DNA of 64,000 bases from Phyllobacterium phragmitis (GCF_002980495.1 NZ_PVBR01000001.1:310001-374000), one strand, 5' to 3'; numbered from the stretch's first letter, positions 16,193-25,855 are shown. Numbers and translations are program-made. Notes: generated by a model from the letters alone, not told the origin.

Positions 16193-16306
16193 AGGGAGTA
16201 GGGGAATAAGGGAATAAGGGAGTAGGCAATAGCAAGTATGCTAAATAGCCTTGCCCGCTCATCATCAACACATACTTCCCTATTCCCCTATTCCCCTATT
16301 CCCCTA
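16189..16306. repeat. Inverted octamer-array element, copy 2
   Basis: After TTGAA come four GGGANTAN octamers (16194-16225). About 45 bp later the opposite arm has CTATTCCC three times plus a partial fourth unit (16280-16306). The element provides the TGA stop of pyrE on the left and the TAG stop of the convergent MFS gene (16304-16306) on the right. It has the same architecture as 10776-10870, but with a different octamer on the right arm (CTATTCCC rather than TTACTCCC). Confidence 0.88.
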
Positions 16307-17512
16307 TGACTTCCGCATATCAGGCAGGAACACCGTCAACAGCCCGAGCAGCGGCAGATACGAGCAGATCGTGTAGACGAACGATATGCCCTTGGCGTCG
16401 GCAACGATGCCGAGAACGGCCGCGGCGATACCCGCCATGCCGAAGGCGAAGCCGAAGAACAGCCCTGCGATCATGCCGACGCGGCCCGGCACCAGTTCCT
16501 GCGCGAAGACGACGATGGCCGGAAAGGCCGAGGCAAGGATCAGGCCGATGATCACGGTCAGGACGGCAGTCGTGGGAAGATCCGCATAGGGCATGGCGAG
16601 CGTGAAGGGCAAAACGCCGAGAATCGAGAACCAGATGACGGCGCGCGAGCCTATTCTGTCGCCGATCGGGCCGCCGAGGATCGTGCCGAGGGCGACGGAG
16701 CCGAGAAACAGGAACAGGAGAAGTTGCGAAGTCTGCACCGAAACGCCGAACTTGTTGATCGTGTAGAAGGTGTAATAGCTCGACAGGCTCGCCATGTAGA
16801 TGTTCTTGGTGAAGACCAGCAGCGCCAGCACCGCAAGCGAGATCGCGACCTTGCCGCGCGGCAGCGGCAATGTCCGGTCCGGCGCCGGACGGTTGGCGTT
16901 GGCTGTGCGGTAGCGCGTGTACCAATTGCTCACCTTCCAGAGAACACCCATCCCGAGCAATGCGGCGAGAGAGAACCAGGCGACGCTCGCCTGGCCGCGC
17001 GGCAGGACGATGAATGCCGCGAGCAGGGGACCGATCGCCGTGCCGAAATTACCGCCGACCTGGAACAGCGATTGTGCGAGGCCATGGCGTCCGCCCGAGG
17101 CAAGACGCGCCACGCGCGACGATTCGGGATGGAAAATCGAGGAGCCGAGACCGACGCATGCGGCACCCGCCAGAAGCATCGAATAGTGCTGCGCCGAGGC
17201 GAGCAGGATCAATCCGATGAGGGTGCACCCCATGCCGGCGGGCAGGGAATAGGGCATCGGCCGCTTGTCCGTATACATGCCGACCATAGGCTGCAGGATC
17301 GAGGCCGTTACCTGAAAGGTGAAGGTCAAAAGCCCGATCTGCCAGAAATCGAGATGATAATCGGCTTTCAGCATGGGATAGATCGCGGAGAGCAGCGACT
17401 GCATCATGTCGTTGAGCAGGTGGCAGAAGCTGACCGCGAGGATGACGGTGAATGCCGTCGCATCGGCGGCAGGGGTGACGGGTGTATGGGCCGCGGCAGT
17501 GGTATCGGTCAC
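16304..17512 (-). CDS. fsr: MFS exporter, fosmidomycin-resistance (Fsr) type
   Basis: This is a 402-residue major facilitator with about twelve hydrophobic helices. The N-terminal VSFCHLLNDMMQSLLSAIYPML and FTFQVTASILQPMVGMYTDKRP are characteristic of the Fsr branch, which exports fosmidomycin and related drugs in Escherichia coli. GSSIFHPESSRVARLASGGRHGLAQSLFQVGGN is the family's second signature. I start at GTG 17512, preceded by TTGGAG at the right distance; longer starts would overlap the divergent AraC gene. The natural substrate is unknown. The divergent AraC-type gene 133 bp away is the likely regulator. The TAG stop comes from an octamer repeat. Confidence 0.88.
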   Translation of the reverse strand: MTDTTAAAHTPVTPAADATAFTVILAVSFCHLLNDMMQSLLSAIYPMLKADYHLDFWQIGLLTFTFQVTASILQPMVGMYTDKRPMPYSLPAGMGCTLIGLILLASAQHYSMLLAGAACVGLGSSIFHPESSRVARLASGGRHGLAQSLFQVGGNFGTAIGPLLAAFIVLPRGQASVAWFSLAALLGMGVLWKVSNWYTRYRTANANRPAPDRTLPLPRGKVAISLAVLALLVFTKNIYMASLSSYYTFYTINKFGVSVQTSQLLLFLFLGSVALGTILGGPIGDRIGSRAVIWFSILGVLPFTLAMPYADLPTTAVLTVIIGLILASAFPAIVVFAQELVPGRVGMIAGLFFGFAFGMAGIAAAVLGIVADAKGISFVYTICSYLPLLGLLTVFLPDMRKS

Positions 17513-17645
17513 GCTATGCTCCAAGGAATTGCTGCACCATGGCGGGGCCAGATGCGAGCGTCGTTTTGCGAAGGTCGTTTTTATAGAAGTTGCAGAGAAC
17601 CCGCTTTCGTGGTTTGGTCCATTTCTTTCGCGAGTGGGCCATCCC

Positions 17646-18503
17646 ATGTCATCGATAACACCACCCCGTTTCATGCCCGCGTCCATTACGGGTGACGAAC
17701 TCGAACGTCTGCATGAACAGCGCGTGCTCTGGCTGGAGGAGATCGAAGGCCCGGTAGTGGCGCTGCCGACCGAATATCCCGATGGCCATCTTGTTCCGCG
17801 CCACAGCCACAGCCGCTCGCAACTTCTCTATGCCCTGGCAGGCGTGGTGCTGGTGACGACCGATGCAGGGCGCTGGATGGTACCGCCCGAACATGCGATC
17901 TGGCTTCCGGCGGGCGTTCATCACGCGGTCGAAATACTCGGTGCGGTCAGCATGCGCTCCATCTATATCGCGCCGGATGCGACCATTGGCCTGCCGACGC
18001 ATCTTCACGTGGTGGCGCTCACCGATCTGATGCGATGCCTCATCGTGGAAGCGGTTATATCAGACGACAATCCGCCGCCGGGCAGCCGCGGTGCGCTCGT
18101 GACCGGGTTGCTCCTTGACGAGCTGCACAATCTGCCGGAACGACCGCTGGGCTTGCCTTTTCCTGCGGAGCCGCGTCTTTCGGCGCTCTGCCGCCGGTTT
18201 GTCGAGAAGCCGTCGCCACACGCCACCATCGATGAATGGGCAGCAGTGCTCGCCATGAGCCGCCGTTCCTTCACGCGCAGCTTTCAACGCGAGACGGGCT
18301 TGAGCTTTTCGGTCTGGCGGCAGCAGGCCTGCCTCTTCGCCGCCTTGCCGCGCCTTGCCGATGGCGAACCGGTAACGAGTGTGGCGCTTGATCTCGGCTA
18401 TGAAAGCGTGCCGGCCTTCACCACCATGTTCAAGCGCATGCTGGGCGTTTCGCCGCGATTCTACCTGAGTGGAACGCTTGCGCAGCGCCAGCAGCCTTCC
18501 TGA
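17646..18503 (+). CDS. AraC-family transcriptional regulator
   Basis: The product has 285 residues. Residues 15-110 form a cupin-type sensor domain (PRHSHSRSQLLYALAGVVLV and AGRWMVPPEHAIWLPAGVHH). Residues 185-280 form the paired helix-turn-helix DNA-binding domain (ATIDEWAAVLAMSRRSFTRS, then EPVTSVALDLGYESVPAFTT and RMLGVSPRFY). ATG 17646 is chosen because the sensor domain starts soon after; an upstream in-frame extension would overlap the fsr gene. Divergent placement suggests that it controls the neighbouring exporter. The inducer is unknown. Confidence 0.88.
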   Translation: MSSITPPRFMPASITGDELERLHEQRVLWLEEIEGPVVALPTEYPDGHLVPRHSHSRSQLLYALAGVVLVTTDAGRWMVPPEHAIWLPAGVHHAVEILGAVSMRSIYIAPDATIGLPTHLHVVALTDLMRCLIVEAVISDDNPPPGSRGALVTGLLLDELHNLPERPLGLPFPAEPRLSALCRRFVEKPSPHATIDEWAAVLAMSRRSFTRSFQRETGLSFSVWRQQACLFAALPRLADGEPVTSVALDLGYESVPAFTTMFKRMLGVSPRFYLSGTLAQRQQPS

Positions 18504-18566
18504 TGAGTTTTCGAATGAAAAATAATTCCAATTGTTTCCGCCACGCCGGACGGGTATGAGACCGGA

Positions 18567-19160
18567 ATGCTTTTTCGACGCCGCAAACCGGTTAGCCCAT
18601 GGGAAAGACTGCGCACCTATCTTTGGCCGCGGCGGTCTTTCTCGCGCTCGCTGCGCTACATGGGTAAGCGCATCATGCGCATCACTGCCTCGCCGCATGC
18701 GATTGCGGCTGGATTGGCCGTGGGTGTTTTCTCGGCTTTCACGCCATTTTTCGGCTTCCATATCATCATTGCGATCGTTCTCGCCTATATCTTCGCCGGA
18801 AACGTTGCCGCCGCGGCCTTGGGGACGACGGTCGCCAATCCGCTGACCGTCCCGGTCATCTGGGGCGCGACCTTCGAATTCGGACGCTTCATGCTGACAG
18901 GCGATTTTTCCTCCGCGCATCCCCCGGTGCATCTCGGGCGGATGCTGGAACATTTCAATTTCCACGATATATGGGGCCCGGTGTTGAAGCCGATGCTGTT
19001 CGGCTCGACGGTACTCGGTCTTTTCTTCGCCCTGATCGTCTATGTCGTGACAAGATGGGCGATTGGCGCCTTCCACCGCAAGCGACGCGAACGGTTGGCC
19101 GCGCGCGCCAATGACAACAGCGATATCGGTGCCCTGAAATCGGAAGCGTTCGGCGCATGA
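18567..19160 (+). CDS. DUF2062 membrane protein
   Basis: A 197-residue protein of the DUF2062 family, whose function is unknown. The signature is clear: [28 protein letters not shown], then [22 protein letters not shown]. There are about three transmembrane helices in residues 45-180 (45-75, 75-110, 145-180) and basic ends. It overlaps acpS by four bases (ATGA), so translation is coupled. It heads the acpS-lepB-rnc-era-recO cluster that links lipid synthesis, secretion and ribosome assembly. Confidence 0.88.
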   Translation: MLFRRRKPVSPWERLRTYLWPRRSFSRSLRYMGKRIMRITASPHAIAAGLAVGVFSAFTPFFGFHIIIAIVLAYIFAGNVAAAALGTTVANPLTVPVIWGATFEFGRFMLTGDFSSAHPPVHLGRMLEHFNFHDIWGPVLKPMLFGSTVLGLFFALIVYVVTRWAIGAFHRKRRERLAARANDNSDIGALKSEAFGA

Positions 19161-19555
19161 TTATCGGCATCGGCAGCGACCTCATCGATATCAGGCGTGT
19201 CGAAAAGACCCTCGAACGGCACGGCCAGCGCTTCACCGACCGTGTGTTCACACCGATCGAACGGGCAAAGTCTGATCGGCGTGCCCAGCGTGCCGCCTCC
19301 TACGCCAAGCGTTTCGCCGCCAAGGAGGCCTGCGCCAAGGCGCTCGGCACCGGCATGTCGCGCGGCGTGTTCTGGCGGGACATGGGCGTCGTCAATCTGC
19401 CCTCCGGCAAGCCGACCATGCAATTGACCAACGGCGCGGCGGCGCAGCTTGAACGGATCATCCCAGCCGGCCATATTGCCGCCATACATCTGACAATTAC
19501 CGATGATTTTCCTCTCGCACAGGCGTTTGTCATCATTGAAGCCCTGCCTGCCTAG
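19157..19555 (+). CDS. acpS: Holo-[acyl-carrier-protein] synthase
   Basis: It attaches the 4'-phosphopantetheine arm of CoA to apo-ACP, which activates fatty acid synthesis. The 132-residue product has the trimeric AcpS motifs [14 protein letters not shown] (D8) and [16 protein letters not shown] (E57). Start ATG 19157 lies inside the stop of the preceding gene (ATGA overlap). A 127-bp gap separates it from lepB. Confidence 0.97.
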   Translation: MIIGIGSDLIDIRRVEKTLERHGQRFTDRVFTPIERAKSDRRAQRAASYAKRFAAKEACAKALGTGMSRGVFWRDMGVVNLPSGKPTMQLTNGAAAQLERIIPAGHIAAIHLTITDDFPLAQAFVIIEALPA

Positions 19556-19682
19556 TTTCTCGTCGTCACCGGCCGGCAAACGACCTCGGCGAGGTCGCTA
19601 ATCTTCAGGCATCAGCCGATCGCCGGATTGCTTCACGCAATCGTAACGGCTAATAGAACGCGTTATTGCAATCGGAGAACTA

Positions 19683-20462
19683 ATGAGCGTGTCCGACAAG
19701 AGCGAAGTGAAAAAATCCGGCGGTCTGGGTGAAACCCTGAGCGTCGTCGTGCAGGCTCTGGTCCTCGCATTGATCATCCGAACGCTTCTGTTCCAGCCTT
19801 TCAGCATTCCGTCGGGCTCAATGCGCCCGACGCTGCTCGAAGGCGATTATCTGTTTGTTTCGAAGTTTTCCTACGGTTATTCGCATTTCTCGCTGCCCTT
19901 TTCGCCTGATCTGTTCTCTGGGCGTATATGGGCGAGCCAGCCCAAGCGCGGCGACATCGTGGTCTTCAAGCTGCCGAGCGACACTTCGATCGACTATATC
20001 AAGCGCGTGGTCGGCCTGCCGGGTGACCGCATCCAGATGCGCCAGGGCGTCCTTTACATCAATGACGTCCCGGTCAAGCGCGAGAAAGTGGGCGAGATCA
20101 ACAACCCCGACATCACCGAGCAGAACCGTCCGGTCGCTGTCTACCGCGAGACGCTGCCCGATGGCGTCAGCTACGACACACTCGATCTTGCGCCCAATTC
20201 GATCGGCGACGACACCCGCGTCTTCGAGGTTCCTGCCGGCCATTATTTCATGATGGGCGACAATCGCGACAATTCGCTCGATAGCCGGTTCACCGTGGGC
20301 TACGTGCCCTTCGAGAATCTCGTCGGTCGCGCCAACCTCATCTTTTTCTCCATTGCCGATGGCGCAAGCCCGCTGGAACTGTGGCGCTGGCCGGCGGATA
20401 TCCGCCTCGGCCGTCTGCTCACCTCGGTCAATGCGGAGCCGCATCTCGTAAACGGAAACTGA
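19683..20462 (+). CDS. lepB: Signal peptidase I
   Basis: This membrane-bound serine protease removes signal peptides from exported proteins. The 259-residue product has one N-terminal transmembrane helix (about 20-38, VVVQALVLALIIRTLLF). Catalytic residues are visible: serine 46 in PSGSMRPTLLEGDYLFVSKF and lysine 107 in DYIKRVVGLPGDRI. Box E is GDNRDNSLDSRF. ATG 19683 has a plausible ribosome-binding site (GGAG). It is followed by rnc 46 bp downstream. Confidence 0.97.
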   Translation: MSVSDKSEVKKSGGLGETLSVVVQALVLALIIRTLLFQPFSIPSGSMRPTLLEGDYLFVSKFSYGYSHFSLPFSPDLFSGRIWASQPKRGDIVVFKLPSDTSIDYIKRVVGLPGDRIQMRQGVLYINDVPVKREKVGEINNPDITEQNRPVAVYRETLPDGVSYDTLDLAPNSIGDDTRVFEVPAGHYFMMGDNRDNSLDSRFTVGYVPFENLVGRANLIFFSIADGASPLELWRWPADIRLGRLLTSVNAEPHLVNGN

Positions 20463-20508
20463 TCGGTGGCGATTGGCATCAGTGAATATCCGCTTTCTGG
20501 AGCTGCGC

Positions 20509-21222
20509 ATGGCTGGTAAAGTCGACATCGCACAGTTTCTCGAGGAAAAGACCGGGCACAAATTCAACGATCCTGCCCGGCTCGAACGGGCGCTGACCCA
20601 TTCGAGCGCCCGCCAGAAAGCAGGCACCAATTACGAGCGGCTCGAGTTTCTGGGCGATCGCGTGCTGGGGCTGCTGGTGGCGGAAATGCTGTTTGCAGCT
20701 TTTCCGAATGCCGATGAAGGCGAATTGTCGGTCCGCCTCAATTCGCTCGTCAATGCCGAAACCTGCGCGTCGGTAGCCGATGAGATCGGCCTTCACGTCC
20801 TGATCCGCACCGGCGCGGACATCAAGGCGCTGATGACCGACAAGCGTCTCTTGAATGTCCGGGCCGACGTGATTGAAGCGCTGATCGCCACCATCTATCT
20901 CGAGGGCGGGCTTGAGGCGGTACGGCCGTTCATCCAGCGCTATTGGGAGCCGCGCTCGCGCGTCACCGAAGCGGGCCGCCGCGATGCCAAGACCGAATTG
21001 CAGGAATGGGCGCACCAGCAGGGCGGGGTGCAGCCTGTTTATCTCATCAAGAGCCGCACCGGACCGGATCATGATCCGCAATTCACGGTGAAAGTGACGG
21101 TGCCAGGCTTCGATGCCGCTGTCGGAGTGGGACGATCCAAGCGGATCGCCGAGCAGAATGCGGCTGTGGAAATATTATATCGTGAAGGCGTGTGGATGCG
21201 TCCGGAAGAAGGAACACTATGA
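20509..21222 (+). CDS. rnc: Ribonuclease III
   Basis: It cleaves double-stranded RNA in rRNA precursor processing and some mRNAs. The 237-residue product has the catalytic signature ERLEFLGDRVLGLLVAEML near residue 38-56, DKRLLNVRADVIEALIATIYLEGG with the second acidic metal ligands, and a C-terminal dsRNA-binding domain (about 165-230, DAKTELQEWAHQQG and GVGRSKRIAEQNAA). I start at ATG 20509, preceded by GGAG; an in-frame TTG at 20473 lies closer to lepB but has no ribosome-binding site. The stop codon overlaps the era start (ATGA). Confidence 0.97.
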   Translation: MAGKVDIAQFLEEKTGHKFNDPARLERALTHSSARQKAGTNYERLEFLGDRVLGLLVAEMLFAAFPNADEGELSVRLNSLVNAETCASVADEIGLHVLIRTGADIKALMTDKRLLNVRADVIEALIATIYLEGGLEAVRPFIQRYWEPRSRVTEAGRRDAKTELQEWAHQQGGVQPVYLIKSRTGPDHDPQFTVKVTVPGFDAAVGVGRSKRIAEQNAAVEILYREGVWMRPEEGTL

Positions 21223-22157
21223 CCGACAAATCCATTCCGACGAGCGAGGGGGAAACCAGTGAACCGACGCGCTCCGGCTTCGTCGCGCTGATCGGGGCTC
21301 CGAATGCGGGCAAGTCCACCCTCGTCAACCAGCTCGTCGGCACCAAGGTTTCGATCGTCACGCACAAGGTGCAGACAACCCGCGCGCTGGTACGCGGCAT
21401 CCTGATCCATGACCGAACGCAGATCGTCCTGATCGATACACCAGGCATATTCCGCCCGAAGCGGCGCCTCGACCGCGCCATGGTGACGAAGGCCTGGGGC
21501 GGCGCGCGCGATGCCGATCTGGTGCTGGTCATCATCGATGCGCAGGGCAGCAGGCTGAACGAGGAGGCCGAGGCGATCCTCGAAAGCCTCAAGGAGGTGC
21601 GCCAGCCGAAGATCCTCGTCTTGAACAAGGTGGATCGTGTCGATCCGCCGTCACTTCTCAAGCTGACGGCAGCCGCCAATGAAAAGGTCGCCTTTGATCG
21701 TACCTTCATGATCTCGGCGCTCACCGGCTCCGGCTGCAACGATCTGCGCGACTACCTCGCCAATGCGCTGCCGGAAGGGCCGTGGTATTATCCCGAGGAC
21801 CAGATTTCCGACATGCCGATGCGCCAGCTCGCGGCGGAAGTGACGCGCGAGAAGCTCTACCTGCGCCTGCATGAGGAACTGCCCTATGCCTCCACCGTGG
21901 AGACGGAGCGCTGGGAGGAAAAGAAGGACGGTTCGGTGCGCATCGAACAGGTCATCTATGTCGAGCGCGAGAGCCAGAAGAAAATCGTGCTTGGCCACAA
22001 GGGCGAGACGATCAGGTCCATCGGCCAGGCAGCACGCAAGGACATCGCCGAAATGCTGGAACAGCCGGTGCATCTCTTCCTTTTCGTCAAGGTCCGCGAC
22101 AATTGGGGCAACGATCCCGAACGCTACCGGGAAATGGGACTTGATTTCCCGCATTAG
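21219..22157 (+). CDS. era: GTPase Era
   Basis: An essential GTPase that binds the 3' end of 16S rRNA and helps 30S assembly. The 312-residue product has the G1 motif GAPNAGKST (26-34), G2 in HKVQTTRALV, G3 DTPGI (73-77) and G4 NKVD (136-139). The KH domain lies near 225-300 (VERESQKKIVLGHKGETIRS). Translation starts within the rnc stop (ATGA). RNase III and Era act on the same rRNA, which explains the conserved pairing. A Bru-RS-like repeat follows before recO. Confidence 0.98.
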   Translation: MTDKSIPTSEGETSEPTRSGFVALIGAPNAGKSTLVNQLVGTKVSIVTHKVQTTRALVRGILIHDRTQIVLIDTPGIFRPKRRLDRAMVTKAWGGARDADLVLVIIDAQGSRLNEEAEAILESLKEVRQPKILVLNKVDRVDPPSLLKLTAAANEKVAFDRTFMISALTGSGCNDLRDYLANALPEGPWYYPEDQISDMPMRQLAAEVTREKLYLRLHEELPYASTVETERWEEKKDGSVRIEQVIYVERESQKKIVLGHKGETIRSIGQAARKDIAEMLEQPVHLFLFVKVRDNWGNDPERYREMGLDFPH

Positions 22158-22194
22158 GGCCTTTCACATAGTAATAGAAACGCTGGTTCTAGGC

Positions 22195-22350
22195 GCCCCC
22201 TCTGGCCTGCCGGCCATCTCCCCCACAAGGAGGGAGATTACGCCTTCATTGATGGCGAACTCTATTCTGCTACGTTGGCGATTGATGAAAGCGGAACTCA
22301 CATCCAATCTCCCCCCTTGTGGGGGAGATGCCCGGCAGGGCAGAGGGGGG
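22195..22350. repeat. Bru-RS-like palindromic element, copy 2 (between era and recO)
   Basis: The left arm is GCCCCCTCTGGCCTGCCGGC onward and the right arm ends GGCAGGGCAGAGGGGG. The inner part contains TCTCCCCCACAAGG / CCCCCCTTGTGGGGGAGA. It lies inside a run of co-directional genes, so it may be transcribed as a hairpin. A conserved lead-in AATAGAAACGCTGGTTCTAG (22172-22191) also precedes copy 6 in part. Confidence 0.9.
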
Positions 22351-22382
22351 AAAGAGCGTCAATCGAACGGGAACCCTCTCTC

Positions 22383-23120
22383 ATGGAATGGCGCGACGAA
22401 GGTATAATCCTCGGCACGAGACGGCATGGCGAGACGAGCGCTATCGTCGAGTTGATGACCAGCGCCCATGGTCGGCATCTGGGCATCGTGCGGGGCGGAC
22501 GCTCGCGCAAGATGCAGCCGCTGCTTCAGCCGGGAAACCGGGTCGATGCCTTATGGCGCGCCCGGCTGGACGAACATCTCGGCACCTTCCAGGTCGAGCC
22601 CCTGAGCTTTGCCGCCGCGCGTCTGATCGAGATGCCGGTAGCGCTCTACGGCATCCAGCTTGCCGCAGCGCATCTGCGCCAGTTGCCCGAGCGCGACCCG
22701 CATCCGGGCCTGTTCGAGACGCTGGCGCTGATCATCGAGCATTTCGACGATCCGCTGGCGGCGGGCGAATTGCTGCTGCGCTTCGAGATCATGATGCTGG
22801 AGGAACTGGGTTTCGGCCTCGACCTGCAATCCTGCGCGGCCACGGGAAGCCGCGAACATCTCACCTATGTTTCACCGAAATCGGGCAGGGCGGTATCGCG
22901 CGACGCGGGAAAGCCCTGGGCCGACAAGCTCCTGCCGATGCCGGATTTCGTTTCGAGCAACCGGGTCCGCGCCGTCTCGGTCGCCGAGATCGATGATGCC
23001 TTTCGCATGACCGGCTATTTCCTGACGCGCCACGTCTGGGAGCCGCGCGCCCAGACAGCACCGGAGGCGCGCGCCGGCTTTCTGGCTGCGTTGGCGAAAA
23101 TATCGGCGCCGCACCCCTGA
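22383..23120 (+). CDS. recO: DNA repair protein RecO
   Basis: RecO anneals single strands and loads RecA at gaps (RecFOR pathway). The 245-residue product starts [26 protein letters not shown], the OB-fold opening (residues 1-80) typical of alphaproteobacterial RecO; a helical domain follows. No four-cysteine zinc site is evident, as is common in this class. Start ATG 22383 is chosen by family match; upstream in-frame sequence belongs to the palindromic repeat. It ends seven bases from the convergent MFS gene. Confidence 0.95.
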   Translation: MEWRDEGIILGTRRHGETSAIVELMTSAHGRHLGIVRGGRSRKMQPLLQPGNRVDALWRARLDEHLGTFQVEPLSFAAARLIEMPVALYGIQLAAAHLRQLPERDPHPGLFETLALIIEHFDDPLAAGELLLRFEIMMLEELGFGLDLQSCAATGSREHLTYVSPKSGRAVSRDAGKPWADKLLPMPDFVSSNRVRAVSVAEIDDAFRMTGYFLTRHVWEPRAQTAPEARAGFLAALAKISAPHP

Positions 23121-23127
23121 AGCAGGT

Positions 23128-24360
23128 TTATTCCGCCGGCTGGAGGGCAGGCCGCTCCACCGCATGTTCGCGGATCGGCCAATGCACGGCCGCGGCGAAG
23201 AGGCCGAGCGCGACGCCGAACCACCAGACCGGATCATAGGAGCCGAAACGGTCATAGAGATAGCCGCCGAGCCAGACGCCGAGGAACGAGCCGATCTGGT
23301 GCGAGAAGAAGACGATGCCGCCGAGCATGCCGAGATAACGCGTACCGAACATGATGGCGACCAGCGCATTCGTCGGCGGCACGGTGGAAAGCCAGAGCAG
23401 GCCCATCAGGCCGGAGAAGATCAGCACCGACATCCCCGATTGCGGCAAGAGCAGGAAGGCGGCGACGAGAACCGAGCGCGCGAGATAGAGCATCGTCAGG
23501 AAGATTGGCTTGGACGTGCGCTGGCTGATCACGCCGGAGGCGAGCGAGCCGATGATGTTGAAGAAGCCGATCAGCGCCAGACCCCAGACGGCATATTGCG
23601 GCTCGATACCGATATCGGCGATATAGGCCGGAAAATGCGCGGTGATGAAGGCTACCTGAAAGCCGCAGACGAAAAATCCTGACGTGAGCAGCAGATAGCT
23701 CTTATGGCCGAGTGCCTCGCGCAGCGCCGCGCCGATCGACTGCTTGTAGGCGCTCTGGCTGATGCGTCCGCTTGTCGAATTGCCGCGCAGCGGAATTGCC
23801 AGAAGTGGGATCACAAGCATGGCGATGCCCATATAGACCAGCGCATCCGACCAGCCGTAGCGCTCGATCAGGCCGAGGCTGATCGGCGCGAAGACGAACA
23901 TGCCCGCCGAACCCGCCGCCGTGCCGAGACCGAAGACGAAGGTGCGGTTTTCAGCCGAAACATTGCGCGCGAAGGCCGACAGCACGATGCCGAACGAACC
24001 GGCCGCAACGCCGAGCCCGACGAGAATGCCGCCGCCGACATGCAGCATGGTCGGCGAATCCGCATGCGCCATCAGCATGAGCCCGCTCGCATAGAGGATC
24101 GCCGAGAGAAGCAGCACGCGCCATGTGCCGTACTTGTCGGCGATTGCGCCGAAGAATGGCTGGCCCGCGCCCCAGAACAAATTCTGCAAGGCCATCGCGA
24201 GACCGAATGTCGTGCGGTCCCAGCCCTTTTCCGTCAGCATCGGCAATTGGAATATGCCCATGGCTGAACGGGGCCCGAAGGTCAGAAGCGCTATCAAACA
24301 GCCAGAGGCGATGATCAGCCAGGGCAGGGCGGTTTGCTTCGTGGCGGGCGAATGGACCAT
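23128..24360 (-). CDS. MFS transporter, substrate unknown
   Basis: The 410-residue product has about twelve hydrophobic helices. The N-terminal half shows GPRSAMGIFQLPMLTEKGWDRTTF and the loop 2-3 motif GAIADKYGTWRVLL; the C-terminal half shows SGVISQRTSKPIFL and YLYDRFGSYDPVWWFGVALG. It resembles the oxalate:formate antiporter / monocarboxylate type of MFS family. ATG 24360 is preceded by AGGA. It is convergent with recO and divergent from nadA across a 394-bp gap. Nothing in the context fixes the substrate. Confidence 0.82.
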   Translation of the reverse strand: MVHSPATKQTALPWLIIASGCLIALLTFGPRSAMGIFQLPMLTEKGWDRTTFGLAMALQNLFWGAGQPFFGAIADKYGTWRVLLLSAILYASGLMLMAHADSPTMLHVGGGILVGLGVAAGSFGIVLSAFARNVSAENRTFVFGLGTAAGSAGMFVFAPISLGLIERYGWSDALVYMGIAMLVIPLLAIPLRGNSTSGRISQSAYKQSIGAALREALGHKSYLLLTSGFFVCGFQVAFITAHFPAYIADIGIEPQYAVWGLALIGFFNIIGSLASGVISQRTSKPIFLTMLYLARSVLVAAFLLLPQSGMSVLIFSGLMGLLWLSTVPPTNALVAIMFGTRYLGMLGGIVFFSHQIGSFLGVWLGGYLYDRFGSYDPVWWFGVALGLFAAAVHWPIREHAVERPALQPAE

Positions 24361-24716
24361 GTCGATATCCTGGAGCAACAAAGGATGTGGAGCGGTTCAC
24401 CACTCCAGTGTGGAGATAACATTAGCCGATCGGACACTTCAGACAAACGAATTGGTTTGAACATCCGTTCACTGGATTTGATCGTTTGGATCGTCAGATG
24501 TTTTCAGCGTAGCGGCGGTGGCATCGGTGAGGCATGGATTCCTGTGCTTGTCATAGGAATCCATACCTTGACATCGCCGTTGCAACCACGGTGCAAGATG
24601 AAGTCATCAGACAGCGCAAAACTTTTATGACAGGGCGGCTTGCAGCAGGCCGAAGATCGCCTTATGTGTTTTCCGAACGGCCTCAACGACATTGCCGTTT
24701 TTCTTTTAGTTACATA
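24361..24716. other. Intergenic region upstream of nadA
   Basis: No gene is supported here. The stretch contains a 10-bp-stem inverted repeat ATGGATTCCT/AGGAATCCAT (24534-24564) of a type I recall as scattered through Rhizobiales genomes. The nadA promoter and operator lie at its right end. Confidence 0.6.
24534..24564. repeat. Small inverted repeat ATGGATTCCT-(11)-AGGAATCCAT
   Basis: Two perfect 10-base arms enclose the loop GTGCTTGTCAT. It has no T-run and sits well away from any stop codon, so it is probably the core of a degenerate palindromic repeat rather than a terminator. Confidence 0.7.
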
Positions 24717-24735
24717 TATGCTCAATATGAGTATA
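24717..24735. promoter_or_regulatory. Candidate NadQ operator upstream of nadA
   Basis: TATGCTCA-ATA-TGAGTATA is an inverted repeat of two 8-base arms with one mismatch, ending 19 bases before the nadA ATG and just upstream of the ribosome-binding site. A gene resembling NadQ, the alphaproteobacterial NAD-synthesis regulator, lies in the same window (39949-40941). Operator identity is inference from position and symmetry. Confidence 0.55.
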
Positions 24736-24754
24736 AATGCCGGGAGGGCAGGAC

Positions 24755-25831
24755 ATGACGACGAATGCAGCAGCAATCCGCGCGGTGTCGCATGCGGGGA
24801 AGTCCGCCGCCGAGCGATTCGGCGTCGTGGATATGCCCTCACTCGATTTCACGCCCGAGGTGGCGCGCGAGACCGAGCATCTCTATGAGCGCGTGTCACA
24901 TCATATCCCGCGCATCGAATGGCCCGTCTACGCGCCCTATGTCGCCGCGATCAACCGGCTGAAAAAGCAGCGCAATGCGGTCATTCTGGCGCATAATTAC
25001 CAGACGCCCGATATCTTTCATTGCGTCGCCGATATCGTCGGCGACTCGCTGCAACTCGCCCGCGAGGCGACCAAGGTTGACGCCGAGATCATCGTCCAGT
25101 GCGGCGTGCATTTCATGGCCGAGACGTCGAAGCTGCTCAATCCGCATAAGACGGTGCTGATCCCCGACATGAAGGCCGGCTGCTCGCTGGCCGAGTCCAT
25201 TACCGGCGCTGATGTGCGCCTGCTGCGCGAGACCTATCCGGGCGTCCCTATCGTCACCTATGTCAACACGTCGGCCGATGTGAAGGCGGAAAGCGATATC
25301 TGCTGCACGTCTGCCAACGCCGTCGAAGTGGTCGAAAGCTTCGGCACCGATCGCGTGCTGTGCATTCCCGACGAGTTTCTGGCGCAGAATGTTGCCGCGC
25401 AAACCCATGTGAAGATCCTGACCTGGAAAGGGCATTGCGAAGTGCATGAGCGCTTCACGGCGAAGGAACTCGTCGCCTATAGGGAGGCCGATCCGTCGAT
25501 CCAGATCATCGCCCATCCCGAATGCCCTCCGGAAGTCGTCGCCATCGCCGATTTCGCCGGCTCGACCAGTGGCATGATCGATTACGTCAAGAAGAACCGC
25601 CCGCCGAAAGTGCTGCTCGTCACCGAATGCTCGATGGCGTCGAACATCGAGGCTGATGTGCCGGACGTGGAATTCCTCAAGCCCTGCAACCTCTGCCCGC
25701 ACATGAAGCGCATTACGCTGCCGAAGATATTGGAGAGCCTGGTGTTCATGCGCGAGGAAATCCATGTCGATCCGGCATTGGCTGCGCGCGCGCGTATGGC
25801 GGTGGAGCGGATGGTGAATTTGAAGAATTGA
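24755..25831 (+). CDS. nadA: Quinolinate synthase A
   Basis: It condenses iminoaspartate with dihydroxyacetone phosphate to quinolinate using a [4Fe-4S] cluster. The 358-residue product shows the three cluster-ligand regions: [14 protein letters not shown] (C116), [12 protein letters not shown] (C183/C184) and [12 protein letters not shown] (C311/C314). The motif [11 protein letters not shown] and the PEC-PP segment AHPECPPEV are also conserved. I start at ATG 24755 because GGAGGGCAGGA precedes it. nadB follows after a Bru-RS-like element. Control by a NadQ-type repressor is likely given the palindrome overlapping the upstream region. Confidence 0.97.
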   Translation: MTTNAAAIRAVSHAGKSAAERFGVVDMPSLDFTPEVARETEHLYERVSHHIPRIEWPVYAPYVAAINRLKKQRNAVILAHNYQTPDIFHCVADIVGDSLQLAREATKVDAEIIVQCGVHFMAETSKLLNPHKTVLIPDMKAGCSLAESITGADVRLLRETYPGVPIVTYVNTSADVKAESDICCTSANAVEVVESFGTDRVLCIPDEFLAQNVAAQTHVKILTWKGHCEVHERFTAKELVAYREADPSIQIIAHPECPPEVVAIADFAGSTSGMIDYVKKNRPPKVLLVTECSMASNIEADVPDVEFLKPCNLCPHMKRITLPKILESLVFMREEIHVDPALAARARMAVERMVNLKN

Positions 25832-25855
25832 TGGGGTGAAATGTTGGCTGTCGCT

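Noticed and set aside
22275-22382. Upstream extension of recO
   Set aside because: These codons lie in the Bru-RS-like element ([13 protein letters not shown] is its translation); family homology starts at MEWRDEG.
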